Positions 42,828 through 51,885 are shown, numbered from the stretch's first letter. The stretch is 64,000 nt of DNA from Euryhalocaulis sp050486445 (GCA_050486445.1 JBJHDH010000012.1:11173-75172), one strand, 5' to 3'. Program-made: numbers and translations. Notes: generated by a model from the sequence alone, not told the origin.

Positions 42828-42844
42828 TGCAGAGCCCGTGCCAG
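42828..42844 (-). promoter_or_regulatory. Sigma-54 promoter of the flgFGAH operon
   Basis: On the minus strand CTGGCACGGGCTCTGCA matches TGGCACG-N4-TTGCW with one change (CTGC for TTGC). The GG and GC elements are 10 bp apart. It ends 77 nt upstream of the flgF start. Confidence 0.85.
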
Positions 42845-42860
42845 AGGGTTTTTCCTTTAA

Positions 42861-42873
42861 TATCAATCTATTG
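42861..42873 (+). promoter_or_regulatory. IHF binding site, flgF promoter
   Basis: TATCAATCTATTG is a perfect match to WATCAANNNNTTR in an AT-rich stretch, 16 bp upstream of the sigma-54 box. Orientation and spacing are the same as in the flgI promoter. Confidence 0.78.
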
Positions 42874-42914
42874 GGTGTTTTCGCGGGGCCCCGGGGGCGG
42901 CAAAGCCCGCCGCG

Positions 42915-42935
42915 GCCGGGCAAATTTTGCCCGGC
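42915..42935. promoter_or_regulatory. FlbD (ftr)-like 21-bp palindrome between flgF and fliL
   Basis: This is a perfect 21-bp palindrome (10-bp arms GCCGGGCAAA and TTTGCCCGGC around a central T) whose core GGCA-N5-TGCC is at 42919-42931. It lies 74 bp upstream of the flgF sigma-54 box, exactly 45 bp from the IHF site, and 63 bp before the fliL start. FlbD could activate flgF and repress fliL from here. A CtrA half-site TTAAC is at 42948-42952. Confidence 0.7.
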
Positions 42936-42998
42936 GCTCACCCTCTCTTAACCCTGATCCGGCCAAATGCAGGCGAGGGATTCCAGGGGTGCATCCAT

Positions 42999-43538
42999 AT
43001 GAGCGAGGCGGAGGAAAACGCCGCGGAACAGTCCGGCGGGGACGAGGAAGGCGGCGCGGCGAAAAAAGCCGGGTTGCTGGGCGGACTGACTAAAAAAAAG
43101 CTGCTGCTGTTTGGTCTGCCGCTCGCGATCCTGCTGCTGGGCGGGTCGGCGGCGGCGATTCTGCTGCTGTCCGGCGGCGAACAGCACGAGGCCGCCCTTA
43201 ATGACGCGGCGGCCTACCGGGCTGCCGAAACGCCCTTTTATTTCTACGAGATGCCAGAGCTGCTGGTGAACATTAACAGCGGCGGCGGGCGCGCGGCCTA
43301 TCTGAAGCTGAAACTGAATATCGAGGTGGCGGACCAGGCGTTGCTGCCCGTGCTGGACGAAACCATGCCGCGGGTAATGGACCGCTATCAGGGCTTTCTG
43401 CGCGAATTGCGGCCAGAGGATCTGGCGGGCAGCGCCGGCTATTACCGCCTGAAGCTGGAGCTGCTGCGCCGCGTCAATCTGGCCATCGCCCCCGCCGAGG
43501 CCCAGGCGGTGAACATCGACCAGATGCTGATCCAGTAG
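42999..43538 (+). CDS. fliL: Flagellar basal-body-associated protein FliL
   Basis: The 179-aa protein has an acidic cytoplasmic N-terminus, a membrane helix (about 37-60: KLLLFGLPLAILLLGGSAAAILLL) and a periplasmic FliL domain (FYEMPELLVNINSGGGRAAYLKLKLNIEV, LELLRRVNLAI...). It supports stator function. ATG 42999 follows the weak AGGGG; the upstream open frame has no start signal. It is first gene of fliL-fliM, divergent from flgF. Confidence 0.92.
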   Translation: MSEAEENAAEQSGGDEEGGAAKKAGLLGGLTKKKLLLFGLPLAILLLGGSAAAILLLSGGEQHEAALNDAAAYRAAETPFYFYEMPELLVNINSGGGRAAYLKLKLNIEVADQALLPVLDETMPRVMDRYQGFLRELRPEDLAGSAGYYRLKLELLRRVNLAIAPAEAQAVNIDQMLIQ

Positions 43539-43542
43539 GACC

Positions 43543-44613
43543 ATGACGGACGCCGCCGCCGCCGAAACCCAGACGGAAGAACCGGACCCCTCCGGCGCCA
43601 CGGAAGCGCCGGAACAGACCGGCCAGGAGCGCATCCTCAACCAGGACGAGATCGACTCGCTCCTGGGTTTCGACGCGAGCGAGGACGACAGCGGTGAACG
43701 CACCGGCATCCGCGCCATCCTCAATTCGGCGCTGGTCTCCTACGAACGGCTGCCGATGCTGGAGATCATCTTCGACCGCCTGGTGCGGCTGATGACGACC
43801 AGCCTGCGCAATTTCACCTCCGACAATGTGGAGGTGAGCATGGACAATATTTCCTCGGTCCGGTTCGGGGACTATCTGAACTCCATCCCCCTGCCCGCGA
43901 TCCTGTCGGTGTTTCGCGCCGATCAGCTCGACAATTACGGGCTGATGACGGTGGATTCGAACCTGATCTATTCCATTGTCGACGTTCTGCTGGGCGGGCG
44001 CCGCGGCACGGCCGCGATGCGCGTGGAGGGCCGGCCCTACACCACAATCGAGCGCGTTCTGGTGCAGCGCATGGTCGAGGTGGTGCTGTCCGACGCCAGT
44101 CAGGCTTTCGACCCGCTGACAGAGGTGAATTTTCATCTGGAGCGGTTGGAGACCAATCCGCGCTTCGCCGCCATCGCACGTCCCGCCAACGCCGCCATCC
44201 TGGTCAAGCTGCGCATCGACATGGAAGACCGCGGCGGCAAGCTGGAACTTCTGCTGCCCTACGCCACGCTGGAACCGATCCGCAAAATGCTGCTGCAGCA
44301 GTTTATGGGCGAGAAGTTCGGCCGCGACACGATCTGGGAAAGCCATCTGGCTACAGAGCTGTGGCACACCGATGTTGAAGTCAGCGCCGTGCTGGATGAA
44401 CAGCCCGTACCGCTGCGCAAGATCAAGGAATTGCAGGTCGGCGACACACTAATGCTGGGCGCGGGGCCGGACAGCCTGGTGAAGCTGCGCTGCGGTCAGA
44501 TTCCGCTGACCAGCGGCCGCATGGGCCGCCTTGGCAACAAGATCGCCGTGCGCGCGGAAAACGCCATCGGACTGCATGCGCAACAGGCGCTCGCAAGAAA
44601 GGCAAGCCAATGA
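43543..44613 (+). CDS. fliM: Flagellar motor switch protein FliM
   Basis: The 356-aa FliM has an N-terminal CheY-P-binding segment (ILNQDEIDSLLGF, about 31-43) preceded by an acidic extension, the middle CheC-like domain (LNSALVSYERLPMLEIIFDRL, GGRRGTAAM, TTIERVLVQRMVEVVLSD) and a C-terminal SpoA domain (KIKELQVGDTLMLG, RCGQIPLTSGRMGRLGNKIAVR). It is cytoplasmic, part of the C-ring. It lies 4 bp after fliL. Confidence 0.97.
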   Translation: MTDAAAAETQTEEPDPSGATEAPEQTGQERILNQDEIDSLLGFDASEDDSGERTGIRAILNSALVSYERLPMLEIIFDRLVRLMTTSLRNFTSDNVEVSMDNISSVRFGDYLNSIPLPAILSVFRADQLDNYGLMTVDSNLIYSIVDVLLGGRRGTAAMRVEGRPYTTIERVLVQRMVEVVLSDASQAFDPLTEVNFHLERLETNPRFAAIARPANAAILVKLRIDMEDRGGKLELLLPYATLEPIRKMLLQQFMGEKFGRDTIWESHLATELWHTDVEVSAVLDEQPVPLRKIKELQVGDTLMLGAGPDSLVKLRCGQIPLTSGRMGRLGNKIAVRAENAIGLHAQQALARKASQ

Positions 44614-45041
44614 TGACGTTGATGTTTCAGGCAGCCGCCGCGATTGTCGCCCTGGCCGCGGCAATCATGGCCTGGCGGCTGGAGCGCCGGCTGGTCCGCC
44701 TGAAGAGCGGGCAGGACGGGATGCAGCAGGCCGCCGCCGCCCTGACCGGGGCCGTGGCGCGCGCCGAGGCCAGCGTGCGCGCCCTGCGCGCGGAAGGCGC
44801 GCAGACGGCGCAGGAGCTGGAGGCGCTGATCGCGCGCGCGCGCGCCGCCGGCGACGAGCTGCGCCTGATCGAGAGCGGCGGCGCCCGGCGTCCCGCCGCC
44901 GCTGCATGCGCGCCTGCACGCATGGATACAAGCTTCGACGATATGTTCGATGACAGAGACGCGCCGGCGGCGCGGCCCTTGCCGGCCGGGCTGCGTCCGG
45001 CGAACGCTGAACTGATGGATGCGCTGCGGAGGGTGCGTTGA
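44610..45041 (+). CDS. DUF6468-family flagellar-operon membrane protein
   Basis: The 143-aa bitopic protein has one N-terminal membrane helix (about 4-24), a coiled coil (about 25-88, alternating Ala/Glu/Arg heptads) and a C-terminal tail with an acidic MDTSFDDMFDD patch and a proline-rich end. It overlaps fliM (ATGA). In Caulobacter the gene behind fliM encodes a bitopic coiled-coil protein implicated in flagellar positioning (PflI, from memory). That homology is plausible but not proven here. Confidence 0.75.
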   Translation: MMTLMFQAAAAIVALAAAIMAWRLERRLVRLKSGQDGMQQAAAALTGAVARAEASVRALRAEGAQTAQELEALIARARAAGDELRLIESGGARRPAAAACAPARMDTSFDDMFDDRDAPAARPLPAGLRPANAELMDALRRVR

Positions 45042-45706
45042 ACCCGCGCCTGTTCGCCGCCGCCGCCGTGGTGCTGGCCGGCGCCGGAGGCCTTAACGCC
45101 GTCAATCTGGGCGGCGGCGTGGCCGCCCTGCTGGCCGCTCCGGCGCACGCGGCCGATACGGCCGGTGCGGCCGAGGATTTCGCCGCGCCTGACGATTTCA
45201 TGGCCGCCGGCCCCCTGCCCGCGCCCGAAGGCCCGGCGGACAGCAGCTTTTCCGAGCGCATCGGGGCCAGCGCCGATGAATACCGCATCCTCATCAGCCT
45301 GCAGCAGCGCCGCCGCGAGCTGGAAGCCTGGGAAGCGGAGATCGACACCCGCGCCCAGCTTGTCGCGGCGGCGGAACAGCGGATGGAAGAGCGCCTGACC
45401 GAGCTGCGCGGCGTGCGGACCGAGATCGACGATCTTCTGGGCCAGCTGGACGAACAGGAAGAAACGCGCATCGCCTCTCTGGTCAGCACCTATCAGCGGA
45501 TGAAGGCCAAGGACGCGGCGCGCGTGCTGGCGGCGCTGGACGACCGGACGGCGATGATGGTGCTGTCGCGGATGAGAGACGCAAACCTGGCCGCCGTGCT
45601 GGGCGAGATGAATACGGCGGACGCCATGCGGATGACGGAAATGCTGGCCCGGCGGGCGGATTTGCGCGCCGTGGTCGGCCCCGCCCCGGAATCCGGGGAT
45701 TCTTAA
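45038..45706 (+). CDS. MotE/MgtE-N-like periplasmic coiled-coil protein
   Basis: The 222-aa protein starts at TTG 45038, overlapping the preceding stop (TTGA), with GCGGAGGG upstream. It has a signal peptide or anchor (about 1-38), a disordered linker, a coiled coil (about 85-145: LQQRRRELEAWEAEIDTRAQLVAAAEQRMEERL) and a C-terminal MgtE-N/FliG-like helical domain (RMKAKDAARVLAALDDRTAMMVLSRM). This is the layout of MotE, the periplasmic chaperone of MotC in rhizobia, so a link to motor assembly is likely. Confidence 0.82.
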   Translation: MNPRLFAAAAVVLAGAGGLNAVNLGGGVAALLAAPAHAADTAGAAEDFAAPDDFMAAGPLPAPEGPADSSFSERIGASADEYRILISLQQRRRELEAWEAEIDTRAQLVAAAEQRMEERLTELRGVRTEIDDLLGQLDEQEETRIASLVSTYQRMKAKDAARVLAALDDRTAMMVLSRMRDANLAAVLGEMNTADAMRMTEMLARRADLRAVVGPAPESGDS

Positions 45707-45782
45707 CCCCGCCGCAAGGCGCATTTTCTACCCTGTGCGCGGGAAACGGCGCGGCGGAAACGCGGCGCGGCGGAAGGGCCCG

Positions 45783-48700
45783 ATGATGAAACGCCGGCTG
45801 CTGGCCTTCACAGCCATGATGATTCTGGCGGCGGCCGGCGCACAGGCCGCCGATACGGTGCGCACCGAGGTGACGCGCGCCGATGGCTATGTGCGTATTG
45901 TGTTCACCTGGCCGGAGACCGAGGCCGAAGCCCCCATCGCCATCGACGCCAACGTCGATAATCAGGTTCTGGTGGCGCGCTTCTCGCGCGAGGTGGCGAT
46001 CGACACCGACTCGATCCTGCAAGGCATGAGCGCCGAAGCGGCGCTGGCGCGCATGGACGCGGACGGGCGCACGCTGCGGCTGGCGCTGCGCACCCCGGCG
46101 CGGGCCCATGTCTCGCGCTCCTACAATATGCTGGCGGTGGACCTGCAGCCGCCGGAGGCCGCCGACCCGCCCGGCGTAATTTCCCCGCGCGCCGAGGCCG
46201 AGGCCGAGGCGCTGCGCCGCCAGCAGGAGGCCGCCGCCCTGCCCCCGCCGCCCGCGCCGCCGCCGCCCCCGCTTGCGGTGCGCCGCGCCTCCAGCCCGGC
46301 TTTCGACCGCATCGTGTTCGACTGGCCGCAACACACCGAATACCGCCTGATCGAACGGGACGGGGACTGGCTGCTGCGTTTCTCGCGCGACGCCGCGCCC
46401 GACCTCGCCTCGCTGCGCGCCGATCCGCCGGCGCGTCTCAGCCTGATTGAGGCGATGCACGAGGATGGCGAACTGATCGTGCGCGTCGTGCCCGCGCCGG
46501 ATTCCGCGCCGCGCGTCTTCCGCGAGCGCAACGCCATCGTCATGGACCTCGCCGCCATCGATTCCGGCGACAATGCGTTACTGGCCCAGTTGCAGGAGCT
46601 GGCCGAAGCGGCCGGGGCGGGTGGCGAGGCGCCGGATGCGGACGCCCCGGCCCTGCCGGAGCCGCCGCCAGACATCCAGACCGAGTTTTCCGGCGCCCCG
46701 GCTCCCGAAGCTGCTCCCGAACCTGTCCCCGCCCCTGCGCCCGAGACCCGCGCCGCCGAAGCCGCGCCGGCGGCCGAACCTGTTTCCGCCGATCCGGTCC
46801 CGGAATCCGGCGTGGTCGCCGTAAAGCTGACAACGATGGGCCCGGACCTGCTGCTGGAATTCGGCTGGGCCGCCCCCGCGCCCGCCGCCGCGTTCCGCCG
46901 CGCCGGGGCGATCTGGATCGTGTTCGGAGCAGAGGCCGAGCTCGACATTTCGGAAATCCAGCGCGGTCAGCGCCATGTGACCGACGTGCAAACGCTGCGC
47001 GGACCGGGCTGGAGCGCCCTGCGCATCGTCTCGCCTGAAACCACACAGGTTTCTCCGCGCGGCGAGGCAGGCAGCGCCAGATGGACCTTCGCCCTGGCCG
47101 AGGGCGCGGAGCGCGCGCCCGCGCCGGTCCGTATAGAGCGGCGGACCGAAGAAGATGACGCGGCTACGCGCCTGTTCGCTCTTCTGCCCGGCCCCGGCGC
47201 CCCGGTGCGCATTCCCGATCCCGGCGTCGGCGACACGCTGCTGGTGGTTCCCGCCCATGCGCCGGCGCGCGGCGTGCTGGAGCAGCGCGACTTTCTTTCC
47301 TTCTCCGTGCTGCCGTCCGCGCACGGGCTGGCGATGCAGACTCTCTCTTCGGGCCTTTCCGCCGAACGCGCGCAGGATGGGGTCTGGATCAATCCGCCGC
47401 GCAATCTCTCGCCCCCCAATGTGGCGCAGGGCGAGCGCGCCGCGGGCCAGATCGTTTTCGTGACCGGAGAGACCGCCGCTTCCTTTGATCGCGCCCGCGC
47501 GGATGTCGAGATCGAGGCCGCCGAACACAGCCTTCCCGACGCACAGATCGCCATGGCGCGCTTCCTGCTGTCGCGTGAACTGGCGATCGAGGCGCTTGGC
47601 ATGTTCGCGCTGGCCGCCGAGCGCGATGTGCAGCTCGCGACCCGGCCCGATTTCCGCGCCCAGCGCGGAGCCGCCAATGCGCTGGCCGGAAGATGGCGCG
47701 AGGCCGAAACCGATCTTTCCCTGCCCGCGCTGGACGAGGATCCCTCGGCGCAGCTCTGGCGCGCCTGGGTTCGCACAGAGACTGGCGACTGGGCCGCGGC
47801 GCGGCGGGCTTTTGTTTCCGGCGAAGCCGCCATTGCGTCCTTTGCTCCGCAATGGCGCGCACGCTTTCACGAGGCGTTTGCACGCTCGGCGCTGGCTCTG
47901 AACGATCTGACCACAGCCAAGCGCCAGATCGACCTGGCCGCCGCCGAGATTTCCGACACCCGCACGGCGCAGCGCATTGCTTTGACCTCGGCGCAGTGGC
48001 GTGAGGCGGCCGGACAACCGGACGACGCCCTGGACGCCTATGACCAGCTTGCGCAATCGGGCGACGAGGAAGTCGAGGCGCGCGCCATTCTGGCCGCGGC
48101 CCGGCTGCGCCACGATCTTGGCCGCAGCGGCGTCGAAGACCTGATCGAGACGCTGGAATCGTTGCGCTGGCGCTGGCGCGGCGACGATATCGAGCTGGAG
48201 ACAATCCGCACGCTGGGCCGCGTCTATGTCGACCAGAACCAGCACCGTCAGGGGCTGGAAGCGATGAAGGCCGTCGTCGCCCGCTTCCCGGACCACCCGG
48301 TGGCGCGCGGCGTGTTCAGCGACATGATGGGAATTTTCTCCCAGCTGTTTTTGGAGGGCGGCGCCGACCGGCTGGACCCGGTCGAGGCGCTGGCGCTGTA
48401 TTTCCAGTTTTCGGATCTGACGCCCATCGGCGCGGAAGGCGACCGCATGATCCGCCGCCTGTCGGAGCGGCTGGTGGCGTTCGACCTGCTGCCGCAGGCC
48501 GCCGAGCTGTTGCAGCACCAGGTCGACCAGCGTCTGCACGAACCGCGCACCCGCGCGCAGGTGGCCGCCGATCTGGCGCTGATCTATCTGATGGACCGCC
48601 AGCCGGAGGCGGCGTTACGCACGCTGCGCGGCACGCGGGTGACGCAATTGCCCCCGGCCCTGGCCGAGGAGCGCCGCATCACCGAGGCGCGGGCGCTGGC

Positions 48701-49178
48701 CGAGCTGAACGCGCACGATTCGGCGCTGGACCTTGTGGCCGGCGACCCTTCCGCCGAGGCTGCGCGGCTGCGCGCCAATGTCGCATGGAAACAGCGCGAC
48801 TGGCCGCTGGCCGCCCAACGGCTGGAGGAATTGCTGGGCGAACGCTGGAACGGCCCCGGCCCGCTCGGCGCGGAAGACGCGGCCGCCGTGCTGCGCGCCG
48901 TGGTGGCGCATTCGCTGGCCAATGACCGCGAGGGCCTGCGCCGCATGGTGGAGCGCTATGGCGCACTGATGCGCGAGACGCCGGACTGGACCGCCTTCGC
49001 CGCCGTGACGCAGGAACTGGAAACCAGCGGCCTGCGCCTGGCCGAGATCGCCGACCGGGCCGCCGACGTGGCGGCGCTGGAGGCCTTCCTAGAACGCCGC
49101 CGCGGCCGGCTGGAACCCCAGCCCGCGCCGCCCGCGCCCGGAGACGCCGCTCTGCCTGTTGCGGGCGGGGCCGGCTAA
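45783..49178 (+). CDS. Large secreted protein with three AMIN-like domains and a TPR solenoid
   Basis: The 1131-aa protein starts at ATG 45783 or 45786, behind GGAAGGG, with a signal peptide ending AQA-AD. Residues about 25-130, 170-265 and 345-445 look like three copies of one beta-rich domain (VRIVFTWPE / RIVFDWPQ / LLLEFGWAA each open the unit), separated by Pro/Ala linkers and resembling AMIN domains that bind peptidoglycan or secretin-like partners. From about 590 the protein is helical with TPR-like repeats (EAETDLSLPAL, DDALDAYDQLAQSGD, HRQGLEAMKAVVARFPDHP). It is in the fliL-fliM transcript direction. Specific function unknown. Confidence 0.8.
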   Translation: MMKRRLLAFTAMMILAAAGAQAADTVRTEVTRADGYVRIVFTWPETEAEAPIAIDANVDNQVLVARFSREVAIDTDSILQGMSAEAALARMDADGRTLRLALRTPARAHVSRSYNMLAVDLQPPEAADPPGVISPRAEAEAEALRRQQEAAALPPPPAPPPPPLAVRRASSPAFDRIVFDWPQHTEYRLIERDGDWLLRFSRDAAPDLASLRADPPARLSLIEAMHEDGELIVRVVPAPDSAPRVFRERNAIVMDLAAIDSGDNALLAQLQELAEAAGAGGEAPDADAPALPEPPPDIQTEFSGAPAPEAAPEPVPAPAPETRAAEAAPAAEPVSADPVPESGVVAVKLTTMGPDLLLEFGWAAPAPAAAFRRAGAIWIVFGAEAELDISEIQRGQRHVTDVQTLRGPGWSALRIVSPETTQVSPRGEAGSARWTFALAEGAERAPAPVRIERRTEEDDAATRLFALLPGPGAPVRIPDPGVGDTLLVVPAHAPARGVLEQRDFLSFSVLPSAHGLAMQTLSSGLSAERAQDGVWINPPRNLSPPNVAQGERAAGQIVFVTGETAASFDRARADVEIEAAEHSLPDAQIAMARFLLSRELAIEALGMFALAAERDVQLATRPDFRAQRGAANALAGRWREAETDLSLPALDEDPSAQLWRAWVRTETGDWAAARRAFVSGEAAIASFAPQWRARFHEAFARSALALNDLTTAKRQIDLAAAEISDTRTAQRIALTSAQWREAAGQPDDALDAYDQLAQSGDEEVEARAILAAARLRHDLGRSGVEDLIETLESLRWRWRGDDIELETIRTLGRVYVDQNQHRQGLEAMKAVVARFPDHPVARGVFSDMMGIFSQLFLEGGADRLDPVEALALYFQFSDLTPIGAEGDRMIRRLSERLVAFDLLPQAAELLQHQVDQRLHEPRTRAQVAADLALIYLMDRQPEAALRTLRGTRVTQLPPALAEERRITEARALAELNAHDSALDLVAGDPSAEAARLRANVAWKQRDWPLAAQRLEELLGERWNGPGPLGAEDAAAVLRAVVAHSLANDREGLRRMVERYGALMRETPDWTAFAAVTQELETSGLRLAEIADRAADVAALEAFLERRRGRLEPQPAPPAPGDAALPVAGGAG

Positions 49179-49198
49179 CGACGCCGGAAATCTCCGCC

Positions 49199-49762
49199 TT
49201 ACTTTTTTGCCGCTTTTTTCGCCGGCTTGCGGGCGCCGTTCTTTTTGGCCGCGCGTCCGGGCGCGGGCGGCGCATCCGCGGCGCGGGCGGCGTCATCCTC
49301 CAGCAGCGCGCGCAGCATCCAGGCCGTCTTCTCGTGATACGAGACGCGCGGGCTGACCAGATCGTCGGTCGCGGTGTCGCCGGCCTTGTCCGCGGCCTCC
49401 ACGACCTTCTTGGCGGTGCGCGAGATCGCCTCGTGCCCCTTCACCAGATTGGCGATCATCTGGTTGGCCGAGGGCACGCTGTGATCTTCGGAAAGCTGGG
49501 TGCGCCGCTCAATGTCGCTCCAGCCAATCGGCGCATTGAAGCCCAGCGAACGGATACGCTCCGCGATCTCGTCGGTCGCGGTCCACAGCTCGTTGTACTG
49601 CTGATCGAAAATCGCGTGCAACGGCTGGAATCGCGGGCCGGTGACGTTCCAGTGATAGGCGTGCGTCTTGAAATAGAGATAATAGGTGTCGGCCAGCAGA
49701 ACCTGGAGCTGTTCGGCGATCTGCTCGCGGTCTGATTCCTTGATGCCGATATTGATTTCCAT
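49199..49762 (-). CDS. dps: Dps-family ferritin-like DNA-protection protein
   Basis: The 187-aa Dps has ferroxidase-site residues in YYLYFKTHAYHWNVTGPRF and HAIFDQQYNELWTATDEIAERI, and the conserved IGWSDI segment. Dodecamers oxidise and store iron. A C-terminal tail (about 160-187) is rich in lysine and alanine (RAAKKNGARKPAKKAAKK), like histone-type tails that bind DNA. It is monocistronic with the stop 20 nt from the convergent TPR gene. Confidence 0.94.
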   Translation of the reverse strand: MEINIGIKESDREQIAEQLQVLLADTYYLYFKTHAYHWNVTGPRFQPLHAIFDQQYNELWTATDEIAERIRSLGFNAPIGWSDIERRTQLSEDHSVPSANQMIANLVKGHEAISRTAKKVVEAADKAGDTATDDLVSPRVSYHEKTAWMLRALLEDDAARAADAPPAPGRAAKKNGARKPAKKAAKK

Positions 49763-49892
49763 CGTCCGGTCTCCGTCGGGTGTGGCGGGAATTCACCTTA
49801 TCCCAGATCGGCGCGCATTGCCGTAAATCAAGCCGCGCGCGCAATGAAATCCTTATCGGACGATAGAAGTTCCCTATCGCAACAAGGCTTTT

Positions 49893-50459
49893 TTACCGCC
49901 AGCGCGGTCCGGCCACCCAGGCGACCAGGCTCCAGCGCACGCCGCGCGTCACCGGCGTCACGCGATGAATGGCGAAGCTGGGAAAGGCGATGGTCATGCC
50001 GCGCGTCCGTTCGGCCGTCTGCGTCCGCGCGCCGAATGAGAATTCCAGATCGCCGCCATCATAGTCGGCGGGGTCGGAAAGCTGGACCGAGATGGAGATT
50101 TTCCGCCCCAGCGCCGGCGGGCCGAAATCCATGTGCCAGTCATAAAAGCCCTGATCCGATGCGTCGTAACGCGCGAGCTGGATATGATCGCGGATGCCCG
50201 TGATCTCGACCCCGAAACAGTTCTGGTTGAAATCCCGCGCTCCGTCCCACAGCCGGTCATAGAGCCAGCGATGCTCGTCCGGCTTCAGGAAAACCGTCTG
50301 CGAGCGGCGGATGCGCGTATCCGACCCGCCGGTTCCCAGCCTCGCCCCTGCGATGGCCTGGCCGGGACCGGCAATCAGCGAATCCATCTCCGCCGGGCTC
50401 AGCAGGCCCATGGCGCTGGCGACGATCTGGAACGGCGGCTGCGATAATCCGGGCTGCAC
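49893..50459 (-). CDS. Fe(II)/2-oxoglutarate-dependent oxygenase (PKHD-type)
   Basis: The 188-aa protein is a compact double-stranded beta-helix. The iron triad is H109-x-D111 (YDWHMDFG) and H165 (SFAIHRVTPVTRG), with R175 likely to bind 2-oxoglutarate. It resembles the PiuC/YbiX group but is shorter at the C-terminus. The start is GTG 50459 with a poor ribosome site; ATG 50411 would remove 16 residues. No TonB-dependent receptor is adjacent, unlike piuC loci. Confidence 0.85.
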   Translation of the reverse strand: MQPGLSQPPFQIVASAMGLLSPAEMDSLIAGPGQAIAGARLGTGGSDTRIRRSQTVFLKPDEHRWLYDRLWDGARDFNQNCFGVEITGIRDHIQLARYDASDQGFYDWHMDFGPPALGRKISISVQLSDPADYDGGDLEFSFGARTQTAERTRGMTIAFPSFAIHRVTPVTRGVRWSLVAWVAGPRWR

Positions 50460-50486
50460 GGGCGGCTCAGGTCAAATCGGGTTGGT

Positions 50487-51713
50487 TCAGCTCAGTTGCG
50501 AACAGAAACGCTGGATGCGCGCCATCGCGTCTTCCAGCACAGCGGTGGACGTAGCGTAGGACACGCGGAAATAGGGCGCGAGTCCGAAGGCCGAGCCGGG
50601 CACCGCCGCCACTTTCTCGCAGGCCAGCAGCGCCGCGACAAAATCCGTATCGGTCTCGATCTTTTCGCCGTTGGGCGCGGTCTTGCCGATACAGCCGCCG
50701 CAATTGGGATAGGCGTAAAACGCGCCGTCCGGCGTCAGGCAGGTCAGGCCCTCGGCCGCGTTCAGACCGGCGACCACCAGATCGCGGCGCGCGACGAAGC
50801 TCTTTTTCCAGTCCTCCAGAAAATCCAGCGGACCGTTCAGCGCGGCGACCGCCGCCCATTGCGCGATGGAGCAGGGATTGGACGTGGTCTGGCCGCCAAT
50901 CTTGCACATGGCGTCGATCAGTCTCTTCGGCCCCGCCGCATAGCCGATGCGCCAGCCGGTCATGGCGAAGGCTTTCGACACGCCATTGACGGTCAGCGTG
51001 CGCTCTTTCAGGTCGGGCGCGACCTGGGCGATGGTGGCGAAAGGCCGGTTGATCCCCTCGCCCGCCGTGTAGAGAAGATGCTCGTACATGTCGTCGGTCA
51101 TCACCCAGACCTGGGGATGGCGGCGCAGCACTTCGGCCAGACCCGCCAGCTCGTCCGCCGTATAGACCGCGCCGGTCGGGTTGGAGGGCGAATTCAGGAT
51201 CAGCCATTTGGTCCGGGGCGTGATGGCGGCCTCCAGCGCCGCCGGCGGCAGCTTGAAGCCCAGATCGTCGCCCGCCTCGGCGAAGACCGGCGTTCCGCCC
51301 GCCATCGCCGCCATGTCGGGATAGGAGACCCAATAGGGCGCGGGCACGACCACCTCGTCGCCCGGATTGAGCGTGGCCAGCAGCGCATTCCACAGCACCG
51401 CCTTGCCGCCGGGCGAGACATTCACCTCGTTCGTCTTGTAATCGAGCCCGTTCTCCCGCCGGAATTTGTCGACAATTGCCTGTTTCAGCTCGGGAATTCC
51501 GTCCACGGCGGTGTATTTGGTCTCGCCGCGCGCAATCGCCTCCACCGCCGCCGCCTTGATATGGTCCGGCGTGTCGAAATCCGGCTCGCCCACCGATAGC
51601 GAAATGACGTTTTCGCCCTTTTCCTTCAGCTCGCGTGCGCGCTGGGTGATGACCATGGTGGCCGAGGGCTGAACCCGCTGGATGGTCTCGGAAAGGACAA
51701 GCTCTGCGGCCAT
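50487..51713 (-). CDS. aatA: Aspartate/aromatic aminotransferase (class I, aspartate aminotransferase type Ib)
   Basis: The 408-aa PLP enzyme has the Schiff-base lysine K247 (NGVSKAFAMTGWRIGY), SPSNPTGAVY (about 175-184) for the cofactor/substrate carboxylate, and MTDDMYEHL. The opening LVLSETIQRVQPSATMVITQRARELK is typical of the alphaproteobacterial subgroup Ib aspartate aminotransferase. It makes aspartate from oxaloacetate and glutamate. Single gene. Confidence 0.93.
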   Translation of the reverse strand: MAAELVLSETIQRVQPSATMVITQRARELKEKGENVISLSVGEPDFDTPDHIKAAAVEAIARGETKYTAVDGIPELKQAIVDKFRRENGLDYKTNEVNVSPGGKAVLWNALLATLNPGDEVVVPAPYWVSYPDMAAMAGGTPVFAEAGDDLGFKLPPAALEAAITPRTKWLILNSPSNPTGAVYTADELAGLAEVLRRHPQVWVMTDDMYEHLLYTAGEGINRPFATIAQVAPDLKERTLTVNGVSKAFAMTGWRIGYAAGPKRLIDAMCKIGGQTTSNPCSIAQWAAVAALNGPLDFLEDWKKSFVARRDLVVAGLNAAEGLTCLTPDGAFYAYPNCGGCIGKTAPNGEKIETDTDFVAALLACEKVAAVPGSAFGLAPYFRVSYATSTAVLEDAMARIQRFCSQLS

Positions 51714-51885
51714 GGGGATAACTTTCGGGGGCTCGTTTCGGGTTGCGGAAGGCGCTGGCTTTAACGCGCGCGGCGGCGGACGCCAAGGGGATCAGCGGCG
51801 CCGGACGCCACCCGTTGATCCCCCTCCGGGGCTGAACCTTCCCCCGGCCATAAACGTTGCTGACCCGGCAGCGGAGACGAATGGC

